NCBI RefSeq assembly: GCF_004343775.1
Contig: NZ_PTXL01000009.1
Coordinates: 464,454-528,453, forward strand
Origin: Burkholderia sp. SRS-46
GTDB taxonomy: Bacteria; Pseudomonadota; Gammaproteobacteria; Burkholderiales; Burkholderiaceae
Direction of reading: 5' to 3'
DNA: 64,000 nucleotides
The notes below the pieces were generated by a model that did no database searches, was not told where the DNA came from, and was given only the letters and a program-made list of their open reading frames with translations. Shown here one piece after another: positions 1-7,864 of this stretch. Both the position numbers and the translations under genes were made by a program. Numbering within the stretch: position 1 is the first letter of the stretch; every line of letters starts with the position of its first letter.

Positions 1-20
1 TGTTGCAGATCCAGATCCAC
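1..20 (-). CDS. Start of an SDR gene, probably L-fucose dehydrogenase (partial)
   Basis: Only the first codons are inside the window. On the minus strand a GTG codon (20..18) follows a good ribosome binding site (GGAGA, 7 bases upstream) and reads M-D-L-D-L-Q before the window ends. It lies 58 bases downstream of the fuconate dehydratase stop, in the same direction. From memory, the SDR-type L-fucose dehydrogenase of Burkholderia multivorans begins with a very similar sequence, and that enzyme catalyses the first step of the pathway encoded by the three genes upstream. The call therefore rests on context plus six residues and could be wrong. Confidence 0.35.
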
Positions 21-78
21 GTTGCGTCTCCGTCGTTTGCGTTGCCGCGCTTGCACCAGGCCAGCCGGGTCGGCCGGG

Positions 79-1356
79 TCAGCCGCGAAAGCGATACCGC
101 TCCAGCGACTCCGGCTTCATCTCGATCGAGAAGCCGGGCGCGCTCGGCGGCAGGTAGGCCGCGCCGCGCACCACGCACGGCGTGACGAAATGCTCGTGCA
201 GATGATCGACGTACTCGGTCACGCGCCCCTCCTTCGTGCCGGAAATGCACACGTAATCGATCATCGACAGGTGCTGCACGTATTCGCACAGCCCGACGCC
301 GCCCGCATGCGGGCAGACCGGCAGCCCGTATTTCGCGGCAAGCAGCATCACGCCGAGAATCTCGTTGACGCCGCCGAGCCGGCACGCGTCGATCTGCACG
401 ACGTCGATCGCGCCGCGCGCGATGAACTGCTTGAACATCACGCGGTTCTGGCACATCTCGCCGGTCGCGACCTGCACGGGCGCGATTGCGTCGCGGATCT
501 TGCGATGGCCCTCGATGTCGTCGGGGCTCGTCGGCTCCTCGATGAACCACGGCCGCGCGAACGCGAGTTCCCGCACCCAGTCGATCGCCTCGTCGACTTC
601 CCACACCTGGTTCGCGTCGATCATCAGCTTGCGCTCGGGGCCGATCACCTCGCGCGCGATCGTCACGCGGCGGATGTCGTCCTCGAGATTCGCGCCGACC
701 TTCAGCTTCACATGGTCGAATCCCGCATCGACCGCTTCCTGGCACAGGCGGCGCAGCTTGTCGTCGCTGTAGCCGAGCCAGCCCGCCGACGTCGTGTAGC
801 ACGGGTAGCCGTCGCGCTCGAGCGTCGCGATGCGCTCGGCCTTGGCCGGCGCCTGGCGCCGCAGGATCGCGAGCGCGTCGTCCTCGGTCAGGCAGTCGCG
901 CAGGTAGCGGAAGTCGATCGCGCGCACCAGTTCCTCCGGCGACAGGCCGGCGACGAGCCGCCACAACGGCTGGCCTTCCGCCTTCGCCCACAGATCCCAC
1001 ACCGCGTTGACCACCGCGCCGGTCGCGAGATGAATCGCGCCCTTGTCCGGCCCGATCCAGCGCAACTGGCTGTCCGACGTCATGTGCCGCCAGAACCGCC
1101 CCATGTCCGCGCGGATCCAGTCGAGGTCGAGCCCGACGACGAGATGGCGCATCGCGTCGATCGCCGCGCAGCAGATCTCGTTGCCGCGCCCGATCGTGAA
1201 CGTGAGCCCGTGGCCTTCGAGCCCGTCGCGGTCGGTGTCGAGCACCACGTAGGCGGCCGAGTAGTCGGGGTCCGGGTTCATCGCGTCGGAGCCGTCGAGC
1301 TGGCGCGAGGTCGGAAAGCGCACGTCGACGACGTGCATCGAACGAATGATAGGCAT
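79..1356 (-). CDS. fucD: L-fuconate dehydratase (enolase superfamily)
   Basis: Predicted to dehydrate L-fuconate to 2-keto-3-deoxy-L-fuconate in the cytoplasm (EC 4.2.1.68). The 425-residue product has the mandelate racemase/enolase layout: an N-terminal capping domain, then a barrel with the K-L-K pair at 217-219, metal ligands D247, E273 and E300, and the catalytic H350. These match the pattern known for Xanthomonas FucD shifted by one residue. The N-terminal stretch DVRFPTSRQLDGSDAMNPDP is typical of the family and supports the ATG at 1356, although the ribosome binding site is weak. It is the last complete gene of a minus-strand operon, 49 bases after the hydrolase gene. A related acid-sugar dehydratase is possible, but the neighbours favour fuconate. 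Confidence 0.92.
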   Translation of the reverse strand: MPIIRSMHVVDVRFPTSRQLDGSDAMNPDPDYSAAYVVLDTDRDGLEGHGLTFTIGRGNEICCAAIDAMRHLVVGLDLDWIRADMGRFWRHMTSDSQLRWIGPDKGAIHLATGAVVNAVWDLWAKAEGQPLWRLVAGLSPEELVRAIDFRYLRDCLTEDDALAILRRQAPAKAERIATLERDGYPCYTTSAGWLGYSDDKLRRLCQEAVDAGFDHVKLKVGANLEDDIRRVTIAREVIGPERKLMIDANQVWEVDEAIDWVRELAFARPWFIEEPTSPDDIEGHRKIRDAIAPVQVATGEMCQNRVMFKQFIARGAIDVVQIDACRLGGVNEILGVMLLAAKYGLPVCPHAGGVGLCEYVQHLSMIDYVCISGTKEGRVTEYVDHLHEHFVTPCVVRGAAYLPPSAPGFSIEMKPESLERYRFRG

Positions 1357-1405
1357 GACGAACGGTCCGGGAAAGGAGCCTGAAAACGGGAACCGGGAAG
1401 CGGCT

Positions 1406-2248
1406 TCAGCCCTGCACGGTGCGCTGGCGCTGCTCGCCGAGCCCCGTGATGCCGAGCGTCATCACCTGCCCGGCGCGCAGGTAGACGGGCGGCTTCTGCC
1501 CGAGGCCGACGCCCGGCGGCGTGCCGGTCGAGATCACGTCGCCCGGCTGCAGGCTCATGAAGCGGCTCAGGTAGCTGACGAGGAACGGCACGCGGAAGAT
1601 CATCGTCGCGGTCGTGCCGTCCTGGTAGCGGCGGCCGTCGACGTCGAGCCACAGCCGCAGCGCATGCGGATCGGGCACCTCGTCGGGCGTCACGAGCCAC
1701 GGCCCGAGCGGGCCGAAGGTGTCGCAGCCCTTGCCCTTGTCCCACGTGCCGCCGCGCTCGAGCTGGAACGCGCGCTCCGACACGTCGTTCACCACGCAAT
1801 AGCCGGCGACGTGCGCCGGCGCATCGGCCTCCGCGATATCGCGGCCGCCCCGGCCGATCACGACGCCGAGCTCCACTTCCCAATCGGTCTTTTCCGCGCC
1901 GCGAGGAATCTCGACGTCGTCGTTCGGCCCGGCGATCGCGCTCGTCCACTTGCCGAACACGACCGGCTCCTTCGGCACCTCCATGCCCGATTCGGCCGCG
2001 TGGTCGGAGTAGTTGAGCCCGATGCAGACGAACTTGCCGACCCGGCCGACGCACGCGCCGAGCCGCGGCGCGCCGTCGACGCGCGGCAGCGTTTCCGGAT
2101 CGATGGCGGCAAGGCGCGCGAGCGACGCGGGCGACAGCGCGTCGCCGGCGACGTCGTCGATCACGCCGGACAGGTCGCGGATGCGGCCCTGCGCATCGAG
2201 CAGGCCGGGTTTTTCGTGGTGTTTCGCGCCGTATCTCAGCAGTTTCAT
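1406..2248 (-). CDS. Fumarylacetoacetate hydrolase family protein, probable 2,4-diketo-3-deoxy-L-fuconate hydrolase
   Basis: This 280-residue protein has the FAH C-terminal fold, with the metal-site stretch DWEVELGVVIG near residue 150, the GGTWDKGKGCDTFGPLGPW region, and the conserved DVISTGTPPGVG near residue 240. The family cleaves C-C bonds in diketo acids. Beside fuconate dehydratase and a keto-deoxy-fuconate dehydrogenase, the likely job is to split 2,4-diketo-3-deoxy-L-fuconate into pyruvate and L-lactate, the last step of the non-phosphorylative L-fucose route. Annotation pipelines often call such proteins ureidoglycolate lyase because the folds are similar; context argues against that. 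It sits 36 bases from the upstream SDR gene and 49 from fucD, consistent with one transcript. Confidence 0.85.
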   Translation of the reverse strand: MKLLRYGAKHHEKPGLLDAQGRIRDLSGVIDDVAGDALSPASLARLAAIDPETLPRVDGAPRLGACVGRVGKFVCIGLNYSDHAAESGMEVPKEPVVFGKWTSAIAGPNDDVEIPRGAEKTDWEVELGVVIGRGGRDIAEADAPAHVAGYCVVNDVSERAFQLERGGTWDKGKGCDTFGPLGPWLVTPDEVPDPHALRLWLDVDGRRYQDGTTATMIFRVPFLVSYLSRFMSLQPGDVISTGTPPGVGLGQKPPVYLRAGQVMTLGITGLGEQRQRTVQG

Positions 2249-2284
2249 GTCGTCGTCGGAATGGAGGTGAATGGGAAGGCCCGG

Positions 2285-3061
2285 TCAGTTCGACCAGCCG
2301 CCGTCGACCAGATGGATCGCGCCGGTGGTGAACGACGCTTCGTCGGAGGCCAGGTACAGCGCGAGCGCGGCCACCTCGTCGGCGCTGCCGATGCGACCCA
2401 TCGGCTGACGCGCGACGAACGCGTCGCGCACCGTCTCCTCCGAAACCTGGCGCACGCGCGCCTGCTCCGCGATGCGCGCCGCCAGCGACGGCGATTCGAT
2501 CGTGCCCGGGCAAATCGCGTTGCAGCGGACGCGCTGCTCGACGAAATCGGCGGCGACCGCCTTCGTCAGGCCGATCACGGCCGCCTTGGTCGCGCCGTAC
2601 GCGCAGCGGTTCGGCACGCCCTTCACGCTCGACGCGGCCGACGCCATGTTGACGATCGACCCGCCGCCGGCCGCGATCATCGCGGGCAGCAGCGCGCGGA
2701 TCAGCCGGACCATCGACGTCACGTTCAATTGCCACGAGAACGTCCACGCGTCGTCGTCGCAATCGAGGATCGTGCCGTGGTGCACGTAGCCCGCGCAGTT
2801 GAACAGCACGTCGAACGCGGGCTCGGCCGCCGCCAGCGCCGCGATCTCGGGCGCGCTCGTCACGTCGAGCCGGCGCGTCGCCAGCGTGCCGCCCGAGGCA
2901 CCCGCCCCCGCCTCCGCGTCGGCCGCGAGCCGCGCGAGCGCCGCCTCGTCGATATCCGTCGCCAGCACCTGCGCGCCCTCGCGCGCAAACCGCAGCGCGG
3001 TCGCGCGGCCGATGCCCTGCCCCGCCGCCGTGACCAGCGCACGCTTGCCTTGCAATCTCAT
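2285..3061 (-). CDS. SDR oxidoreductase, probable 2-keto-3-deoxy-L-fuconate dehydrogenase
   Basis: A 258-residue classical short-chain dehydrogenase, predicted to oxidise 2-keto-3-deoxy-L-fuconate at C4 with NAD. Visible motifs are the TAAGQGIG cofactor loop (residues 10-17), FNCAGYVHHG in place of NNAG, the catalytic Ser in MASAAS, and Y-G-A-T-K (YxxxK). The start at 3061 is chosen over longer frames because it begins MRLQGKRALVTAAGQGIG, as in the family, and has an AGGAG ribosome binding site about ten bases upstream. It is the promoter-proximal gene of the fucose operon and is followed at once by the hydrolase gene. Substrate assignment is from context; the SDR fold itself is certain. Confidence 0.85.
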   Translation of the reverse strand: MRLQGKRALVTAAGQGIGRATALRFAREGAQVLATDIDEAALARLAADAEAGAGASGGTLATRRLDVTSAPEIAALAAAEPAFDVLFNCAGYVHHGTILDCDDDAWTFSWQLNVTSMVRLIRALLPAMIAAGGGSIVNMASAASSVKGVPNRCAYGATKAAVIGLTKAVAADFVEQRVRCNAICPGTIESPSLAARIAEQARVRQVSEETVRDAFVARQPMGRIGSADEVAALALYLASDEASFTTGAIHLVDGGWSN

Positions 3062-3100
3062 CAGCACCGCTCCTGTAGGAGGCCGGCACCACGCCGGCTG

Positions 3101-3131
3101 ATTGGCACAAAGGACCAAAGGTCCAACCAAT
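3101..3131. promoter_or_regulatory. Operator-like palindrome upstream of the fucose operon
   Basis: ATTGG (3101-3105) and CCAAT (3127-3131) bracket an inner inverted repeat GGACC-AAA-GGTCC (3112-3124). The right part also reads GGTCCAACC (3120-3128), which resembles the GGT-N3-ACC operators of FadR-type GntR regulators. It sits about 40-70 bases upstream of the first gene's ATG, so it could overlap the promoter. No GntR or IclR gene is in the window, so the regulator would be encoded elsewhere. Confidence 0.45.
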
Positions 3132-3600
3132 CATAGGCAGTGACCCGCGATTTGTCACGGAAATGGGATTCAGTGTTTTCCCGGCCGTCAACCTGTCAGA
3201 ACCGCCATCCGCCCGTCAGCGTCGCAACCGGGCGGCCGCGCGATCATGTGCGTGCCGGATCGCCCCTCACACGGCGCCGCGCCACGCCGCCCGCCGACGC
3301 ACGTCGCGGGCACGCCGTCCCGCGCGGCGCTGCTCCGCATCTGAGCGAGCAGACGCGGCGGCACACCCGGCTTCCCGCCCCGGACGCCCGTCCGGGGCGC
3401 TTTTGTCGCTGGTTTCCCAAGAAAATAAGCATGGATTGTTTCTAAATCGGCAAAAGGTAATTTGAGCGAAGCAGGATGTTTTTTCCGGTCACAGACGCTT
3501 ACATTTAGCGCACCACAACCGGAAACCGCTACGGAATCGACTTGGGGCAGTTGCAACCACTGCCCAGGCCGATACCGCACGAGCTTTAGGAAACGGCAAA
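3132..3600. other. Intergenic region of about 470 bases with one terminator-like hairpin
   Basis: No convincing protein-coding gene is visible; frames through this stretch are Arg/Ala/Pro-rich with no recognisable family. It must contain the divergent promoters for the fucose operon (left) and the DUF3331 gene (right). It also holds a strong hairpin with a T-run pointing rightwards (listed separately), which implies that a short rightward transcript may end here. Confidence 0.5.
3377..3404 (+). terminator. Orphan rho-independent terminator
   Basis: GCCCCGGACG (3377-3386) and CGTCCGGGGC (3389-3398) form a GC-rich stem with a tiny loop, followed by GCTTTT. It faces rightward, yet no rightward gene ends just before it: the nearest upstream gene is transcribed leftward. 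It may end a small RNA transcribed from about 3140-3370, or protect the DUF3331 gene from read-through. Confidence 0.5.
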
Positions 3601-3887
3601 TGAAGTCCTCCAAATCCCTGCCTGCGCTCGATCCCGCCGACGTTCACGTCGAAATCCTCGAACGTTCCGATACGCTGCTCGTCATCCGCTGGGTCGAACC
3701 CGGCCGCTGTCACTACGGCGAACAGCGCTGGCGCCGCCGCTTCGCGCAGCGCACGGGCACCTGCGCGCTGTCGCGCCAGGTGATCCAGCGCGGCGACGAG
3801 GTGTTTCGCCCCGCCGAGCGCCCGGCCCCCGCGAACGCCGCCGCGATGATCTCCGCCGCCGAAGTGCTCGCGCTGGCCGGCAAGTAA
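3601..3887 (+). CDS. DUF3331 domain protein
   Basis: A 95-residue basic cytoplasmic protein of a family seen mainly in Burkholderia. Its function is unknown. Recognisable features are the early VEILERSDTLLVIRWVEPG segment, the following Y-G-E-Q-R-W-R-R-R basic stretch, and a C-terminal A-M-I-S-A-A-E-V-L segment. The ATG at 3601 is preceded by TTAGGAAACGGCAA, a reasonable ribosome binding site; longer in-frame starts would add an unrelated tail. It is followed by 126 bases and a palindrome before the next gene and seems to be transcribed alone. Confidence 0.7.
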
Positions 3888-3955
3888 GCCTCACCGAGCG
3901 GCGTTAGAAGCGCCGGTCTATTCCCCCGCTTGTCTGCCTCACGCATGCGCATTAT

Positions 3956-3977
3956 CGTTACATCGAATGATGTAACG
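3956..3977. promoter_or_regulatory. Perfect palindrome, TetR-type operator candidate
   Basis: CGTTACATC (3956-3964) and GATGTAACG (3969-3977) are exact inverted repeats around GAAT. The element ends 36 bases before the ATG of the SDR gene, where an operator overlapping the promoter would lie. Nine-base arms with a four-base centre fit TetR-family operators. No TetR gene is adjacent. Confidence 0.6.
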
Positions 3978-4013
3978 GTCACGCATCGCGCGACCGATCC
4001 GATGGAGGCAGAC

Positions 4014-5009
4014 ATGCATGCATGGAGTGCGCGCCACGTCCCGGCGCAAGGCGGCAAGGTCGCGGTCGTGACCGGCGCCAACAGCGGGCTCGGCTGGCAA
4101 CTCGCCGAAACGCTCGCCGCGAAAGGCGCGACGGTCGTGATGGGCTGCCGCGACGCCGCGCGCGGCGCGGCCGCCGCCGATGCGATCCGCGATCGACATT
4201 CCCACGCCCGCGTCGAAGTCGCCGCGCTCGACCTCGCCGACCTCGCATCGATCGAGCGCTTCGCCGGCGGCATCGCCGACCGCCACGGGTGCGTCGACAT
4301 CCTGTGCAACAACGCCGGCGTGATGTTCCTGCCGCTGCGGCATACCCGCGACGGCTTCGAGATGCAGTTCGGCACCAACCACCTCGGCCATTTCGCGCTG
4401 ACCGGCCGGCTGCTGCCCTCGCTGCGGGCCGCGCGCCGCGCGCGCGTCGTGACGATGTCGAGCGGCTTCAACCGCGGCGGCCGCATTCGCGTCGACGACC
4501 TGCGCGCCGAGCGGCGCTACAACCGCTATCTCGCCTATTGCGACAGCAAGCTCGCCAACCTGATGTTCGCGATCGAGCTGCAGCGCCGCTTCGAGCACGC
4601 GGCGCTGGCCGGCATCAGCGTGGCCGCGCATCCCGGCTATGCGGCCACCAACCTGCAGTTCGCGGGCCCGGAGATGGACCGCGCGGCGTGGCGCGCCGCG
4701 CTGATGCGCGCCGCGAACCGCACGCTCGCGCAACCCGCCGACATGGGCGCGCTGCCCGCGATCTTCGCGGCGACGTCGCCCGACCTCGCGGGCGGCGCCT
4801 ATGTGGGCCCGTCCGGCTGGTTCGAGGCGCGCGGCCTGCCGGCGCCGGCGAGCGTGCCGCGCGCGGCACGCGACGTCGCCACGGCGGCGCTGCTGTGGGA
4901 GACGTCGGAAGCCGCGACGGGCGTGCGCTTCCTTGACGCTGAGCCGCGCGCGGCCCGCCGCGGGCCCCGGCCGTGCGGCACCGCGACGGCGGCACCCGAC
5001 GCCCGCTGA
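4014..5009 (+). CDS. SDR oxidoreductase of the retinol dehydrogenase-like group
   Basis: A 331-residue short-chain dehydrogenase, probably NADP-dependent. It shows the cofactor loop TGANSGLG, the segment NNAGVM, the N-H-L-G-H-F motif typical of the retinol dehydrogenase/WW-oxidoreductase group, the catalytic Ser in TMSSGF and YCDSK (YxxxK), then AAHPGYAATNLQ. The start at 4014 is chosen because GGAGG lies 5-9 bases upstream; an ATG at 4002 lacks a site, and longer frames would run through the palindrome. The C-terminal 25 residues are Arg/Pro/Ala-rich and probably disordered. Substrate is unknown. The upstream palindrome suggests a TetR-type repressor responding to a ligand. Confidence 0.82.
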   Translation: MHAWSARHVPAQGGKVAVVTGANSGLGWQLAETLAAKGATVVMGCRDAARGAAAADAIRDRHSHARVEVAALDLADLASIERFAGGIADRHGCVDILCNNAGVMFLPLRHTRDGFEMQFGTNHLGHFALTGRLLPSLRAARRARVVTMSSGFNRGGRIRVDDLRAERRYNRYLAYCDSKLANLMFAIELQRRFEHAALAGISVAAHPGYAATNLQFAGPEMDRAAWRAALMRAANRTLAQPADMGALPAIFAATSPDLAGGAYVGPSGWFEARGLPAPASVPRAARDVATAALLWETSEAATGVRFLDAEPRAARRGPRPCGTATAAPDAR

Positions 5010-5226
5010 ACGCAGGGCGACGACGGCCGCGCATTTGTCATACTTATTTACAACAGATGCAATGAAAGCGCGCCGAAAGCCTGTCTGGCCGGGCTATTTT
5101 TGCAACCCGGTAAACGATCTTTAGCGGAAATCGGCGTTTACCCTGAAGACCCCGGTGACTAAGATTTAGTCAATCGCTTAAGACAAGGTGTCGAGAGCGA
5201 AGCCCAATAAAACATCGGAGGTCATC
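5010..5226. promoter_or_regulatory. Promoter region of the DUF4148 gene with a small inverted repeat
   Basis: This AT-richer stretch separates the SDR and DUF4148 genes. It contains GACTAA (5157-5162) and TTAGTC (5166-5171) around GAT, a six-base-arm inverted repeat about 55 bases upstream of the ATG, which could be a regulator site or part of the 5' leader. No coding sequence is visible. Confidence 0.35.
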
Positions 5227-5529
5227 ATGAAATCGCTCGTTTATGCAGTCGTTGCCGCTACCGCCCTGTCCGCTTCGTTCGGCGCGTTCGCGCAAAGCAC
5301 CGTGACCCGCGCCCAAGTGCGCAACGAACTGGTCCAGCTGGAACAGGCCGGTTACAAGCCGGGCGTGTCGAGCCCGTACTATCCGCAAGACATCCAGGCC
5401 GCCGAAGCGCGCGTGCAGGGTGCCGACAACAGCGGCTACGGCGCGCAAGCCGCGCCGGTCGTGCGCGCCGGCAGCCCGGCTGCCGCGACGACGTCGAACC
5501 CGCGCGACTCGATCTTCTTCGGTCAGTAA
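5227..5529 (+). CDS. DUF4148 domain secreted protein
   Basis: A 100-residue small exported protein of a family greatly expanded in Burkholderia. A Sec signal peptide (MKSLVYAVVAATALSASFGAFAQ) is followed by TRAQVRNELVQLEQAGY, the hallmark of DUF4148, then a Pro/Tyr/Gln region (YYPQDIQAAEARV) and an Ala/Ser-rich tail. Function is unknown; members are periplasmic and often stress-responsive. The start at 5227 has CGGAGG just upstream. It is a single-gene unit ending at a strong terminator. Confidence 0.85.
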   Translation: MKSLVYAVVAATALSASFGAFAQSTVTRAQVRNELVQLEQAGYKPGVSSPYYPQDIQAAEARVQGADNSGYGAQAAPVVRAGSPAAATTSNPRDSIFFGQ

Positions 5530-5569
5530 GCGCACCCGCGAGGCGCCGCGCCTCGCGCGACAGCAGTCA

Positions 5570-5602
5570 GGACGAGCCCGTCACGCGGGCTCGTCCTTTT
5601 TT
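5570..5602 (+). terminator. Rho-independent terminator of the DUF4148 gene
   Basis: GGACGAGCCCG (5570-5580) pairs perfectly with CGGGCTCGTCC (5586-5596), followed by six T residues. It lies 41 bases after the stop codon, a textbook intrinsic terminator. Confidence 0.92.
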
Positions 5603-5641
5603 GCGAACCGCAAACCTCCGCCGCCCCGCAAGGGACGGCTT

Positions 5642-5672
5642 CGCCCGGGCGCTTCGCGTCCGGGCGCTTTTT
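5642..5672 (+). terminator. Second, tandem terminator
   Basis: CGCCCGG (5642-5648) pairs with CCGGGCG (5660-5666), followed by CTTTTT. It again points rightward and lies just before the convergent end of the carnitine operon, so it may block read-through into that operon. The leftward strand lacks a T-run. Confidence 0.6.
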
Positions 5673-5688
5673 CGCCGATGCGAACAGG

Positions 5689-6879
5689 TCATGCGGGCGT
5701 CGCCGTGCGCGACAGCACCCGCCAGCGCGACAACAGCTCGTCGCGATCGACGTAGCAGCCCTGCAGGTGCCGGCGCCCGGTGGACGGATCGAACTCGGTG
5801 CGCGCATGCAGCACGCGCCGGTTGTCGAAGGCCCACATGTCGCCGGCGCGCAGCCGCCGCTGCACGCGAAAACGCGGTTCGCGCGCAAGCGCGAGAAAAC
5901 GCCGGTACGCACGATAGATCGCCGGCATCGATGCGGCCGGCGCGTCGAGCGGCCCGCGCAGGAAATTCGCGTGGCGCACCTCGATCACCTCGCCGCGCGC
6001 ATTCAGCCCGATCACCGGCGCGGCGCAGCGATAGTCGCTGGCCGCGCTCTTGTTCCAGAACTCGAACGGCGTGGTGGCGAGCTGCGCGAAATCGTCCGGA
6101 GATTCGGCGCGCAGTGCATCGGCGAGCGCGAAGCCGTCGATGAAGATGCTGTCGCCACCTGTCGCATCGTTCGCGAGGCAGTGCAGGAACTGCACGCCGG
6201 GCTGCAGCTCGCGGGTCGGCAAGTCGGTGTGCGGCGGCAGGTTGATCGACGTATACGCGTTGCTATCCGGACGCGGCTTCGACTCGACGTCGAACAGCAC
6301 ACCGAAATTGCTCTCGCGGATCAGCCCGACCCGGCGCGCGACGCCATCCACTCGCCCGCGCTCCGGCGGCACGCCCTCCACCAGCGTCAGCCCCGTGCGC
6401 CGCAACGCGGCGAGCCACGCGAGCAGCGCCGCGTCGTCATGCATCACGTCGCGCCACGCGAACACCGCGATCGCCTCCGGATCGTCGCCGCGCCACACGT
6501 GCCGGCCGTGCGCGGCCTGGCGCTCCGCGCGCGACGCGTCGTCGTACGCATGCACGCGCAGCCAGCCGGGCGACCATGCGCTGCGGTGGCCGTCGTGCCA
6601 TTCGACCCGCAGCGCGCCGTCGCGGTCCACCTGCACGCCGCGCACCGCCAGCGCCCCAGGCGCGTCGACGATCTCGAACACCTGTTCGCGCGTCTGCGCA
6701 TGCACGCAGACCGGACACGGACAGGTGTCGCGCAGCCAGTCGAAATGAAACGGCGAACGGCGGCCGTCGCTCCACGTCACGTCCAGCACCCCGTCGCCGG
6801 CGGTCGCGGCCGCGATCGTCACGTCGGTGGCAAACGTCCGCCAGTCCTCGATACGCAATTGCACTGCTGCTGCCTGCAT
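5689..6879 (-). CDS. Gamma-butyrobetaine dioxygenase (BBOX-like, Fe(II)/2-oxoglutarate dependent)
   Basis: Predicted to hydroxylate gamma-butyrobetaine to L-carnitine. The 396-residue protein has the two-domain BBOX architecture: an N-terminal zinc domain with C53-P-C55-P-V-C58 and H60, then a TauD/TfdA-type jelly roll with the iron triad H217-T-D219 and H358 (in DNRRVLHAR), followed by the co-substrate-binding basic end. The start at 6879 has AGGAGG at good spacing. It is the last gene of the carnitine operon, 13 bases after hocS. Its presence lets the cell use gamma-butyrobetaine as well as carnitine, whereas the Pseudomonas operon known to me ends at hocS. A trimethyllysine dioxygenase is the other family option, but the context favours gamma-butyrobetaine. 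Confidence 0.87.
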   Translation of the reverse strand: MQAAAVQLRIEDWRTFATDVTIAAATAGDGVLDVTWSDGRRSPFHFDWLRDTCPCPVCVHAQTREQVFEIVDAPGALAVRGVQVDRDGALRVEWHDGHRSAWSPGWLRVHAYDDASRAERQAAHGRHVWRGDDPEAIAVFAWRDVMHDDAALLAWLAALRRTGLTLVEGVPPERGRVDGVARRVGLIRESNFGVLFDVESKPRPDSNAYTSINLPPHTDLPTRELQPGVQFLHCLANDATGGDSIFIDGFALADALRAESPDDFAQLATTPFEFWNKSAASDYRCAAPVIGLNARGEVIEVRHANFLRGPLDAPAASMPAIYRAYRRFLALAREPRFRVQRRLRAGDMWAFDNRRVLHARTEFDPSTGRRHLQGCYVDRDELLSRWRVLSRTATPA

Positions 6880-6892
6880 CGTTGCCTCCTGT

Positions 6893-7849
6893 TCACGATC
6901 GCTGCACGCCCGGTGCGCGCAGAAACTCGCCGACGATCCGGTGCAGCCGCGCCGCCCGCGGGCTCGTGTCGAGCGCGCGCCAGCAGCCGTGCACCAGCCC
7001 CTCCCCCATCCAGTACCGCGCCGCGCCGCCGGCCGCGCGAATCCGCTCGACGTAGACCCGCGCGTCGTCGCGCAGCGGATCGTGCTCCGCGCCGATCGCG
7101 AGCACCGGCGGCAAGCCGTCGAAGCGCGCGCCATCGAGCGGTGCGGCCGCGTGCGGCGGCGGTGCGTCCAATTGCTCGCCCCAGTACAGCGCGCGATAGC
7201 GGTACACGTCGTCGAGCGTCAGCATCGGCGCGTGCGCTTCGGTATCCCGCGCCGGTGGCTGCGGCTCGAAGCCGAGCATCGGATAGACGAGCGCGATGCC
7301 GTCGATGCCGCCTTCGCCCGCGTCGCGCAGCGCGGTCGCGACGGCCGCCGCGAGCGTTCCGCCCGCGCTGTCGCCCGCCAGCGTCAGCGGCCGCGCGCAC
7401 GGCCCGAACGGCAATCGCGCGGCGAGCGCGGCGCGCGTCACGGCCACGCAGTCGTCGAGCGCGGCGGGCGCCGGATGCTCGGGCGCGAGCCGGTAGTCGA
7501 CCGCGATCACCTCGAGCCCCGTATCGGCCGCGAGACGCGCGGTGATCAGCGCATGGCTGTCGAGCGAGCCGACGACGAAGCCACCGCCATGGAAGAACAG
7601 CACCGTGCCGCACGGCGCGGCATGCGCGGGCCGCCGTAGTCGGTAACGGCGCAACGCGATCGCGCGGCCATCCGACGCGCGATACGCGCCCGCTTCCTGC
7701 ACGATGCCCGGCGGCAATCCGGCGGGTGTCCACGCGGCCGCGAAACGGTCGTAGAGGCGGCGCTGTTCCGCGGGCGCGCACGTGGCGGCGTCGGCCGGAT
7801 ACCACGCGTCGACGGCCGCGACGAACGCCGCGATTTCCGGTTCGAGCAT
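6893..7849 (-). CDS. hocS: Alpha/beta hydrolase, HocS-like acylcarnitine esterase
   Basis: A 318-residue hydrolase of the hormone-sensitive lipase family. The oxyanion motif HGGG, the DYRLAPEHPAP stretch, the nucleophile elbow G-D-S-A-G-G, the acid Asp in GAEHDPLRDD and the His in GLVHGCW are all present. In Pseudomonas aeruginosa the gene at this operon position (hocS) hydrolyses short-chain O-acylcarnitines to carnitine; this gene has the same place and class, so the same role is inferred. It is separated from cdhB by 15 bases. Acyl-chain preference cannot be read from the sequence. Confidence 0.75.
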   Translation of the reverse strand: MLEPEIAAFVAAVDAWYPADAATCAPAEQRRLYDRFAAAWTPAGLPPGIVQEAGAYRASDGRAIALRRYRLRRPAHAAPCGTVLFFHGGGFVVGSLDSHALITARLAADTGLEVIAVDYRLAPEHPAPAALDDCVAVTRAALAARLPFGPCARPLTLAGDSAGGTLAAAVATALRDAGEGGIDGIALVYPMLGFEPQPPARDTEAHAPMLTLDDVYRYRALYWGEQLDAPPPHAAAPLDGARFDGLPPVLAIGAEHDPLRDDARVYVERIRAAGGAARYWMGEGLVHGCWRALDTSPRAARLHRIVGEFLRAPGVQRS

Positions 7850-7864
7850 CGTTCGCGCGCCGCG

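Noticed and set aside
22..1383. Plus-strand frame of about 450 codons opposite fucD
   Set aside because: Arg/His/Ala-rich with no recognisable motif; GC-rich genes commonly leave an open antisense frame.
1406..2248. Call as ureidoglycolate lyase or fumarylacetoacetase
   Set aside because: No allantoin or tyrosine degradation genes are near; the neighbours are specific for the fucose pathway.
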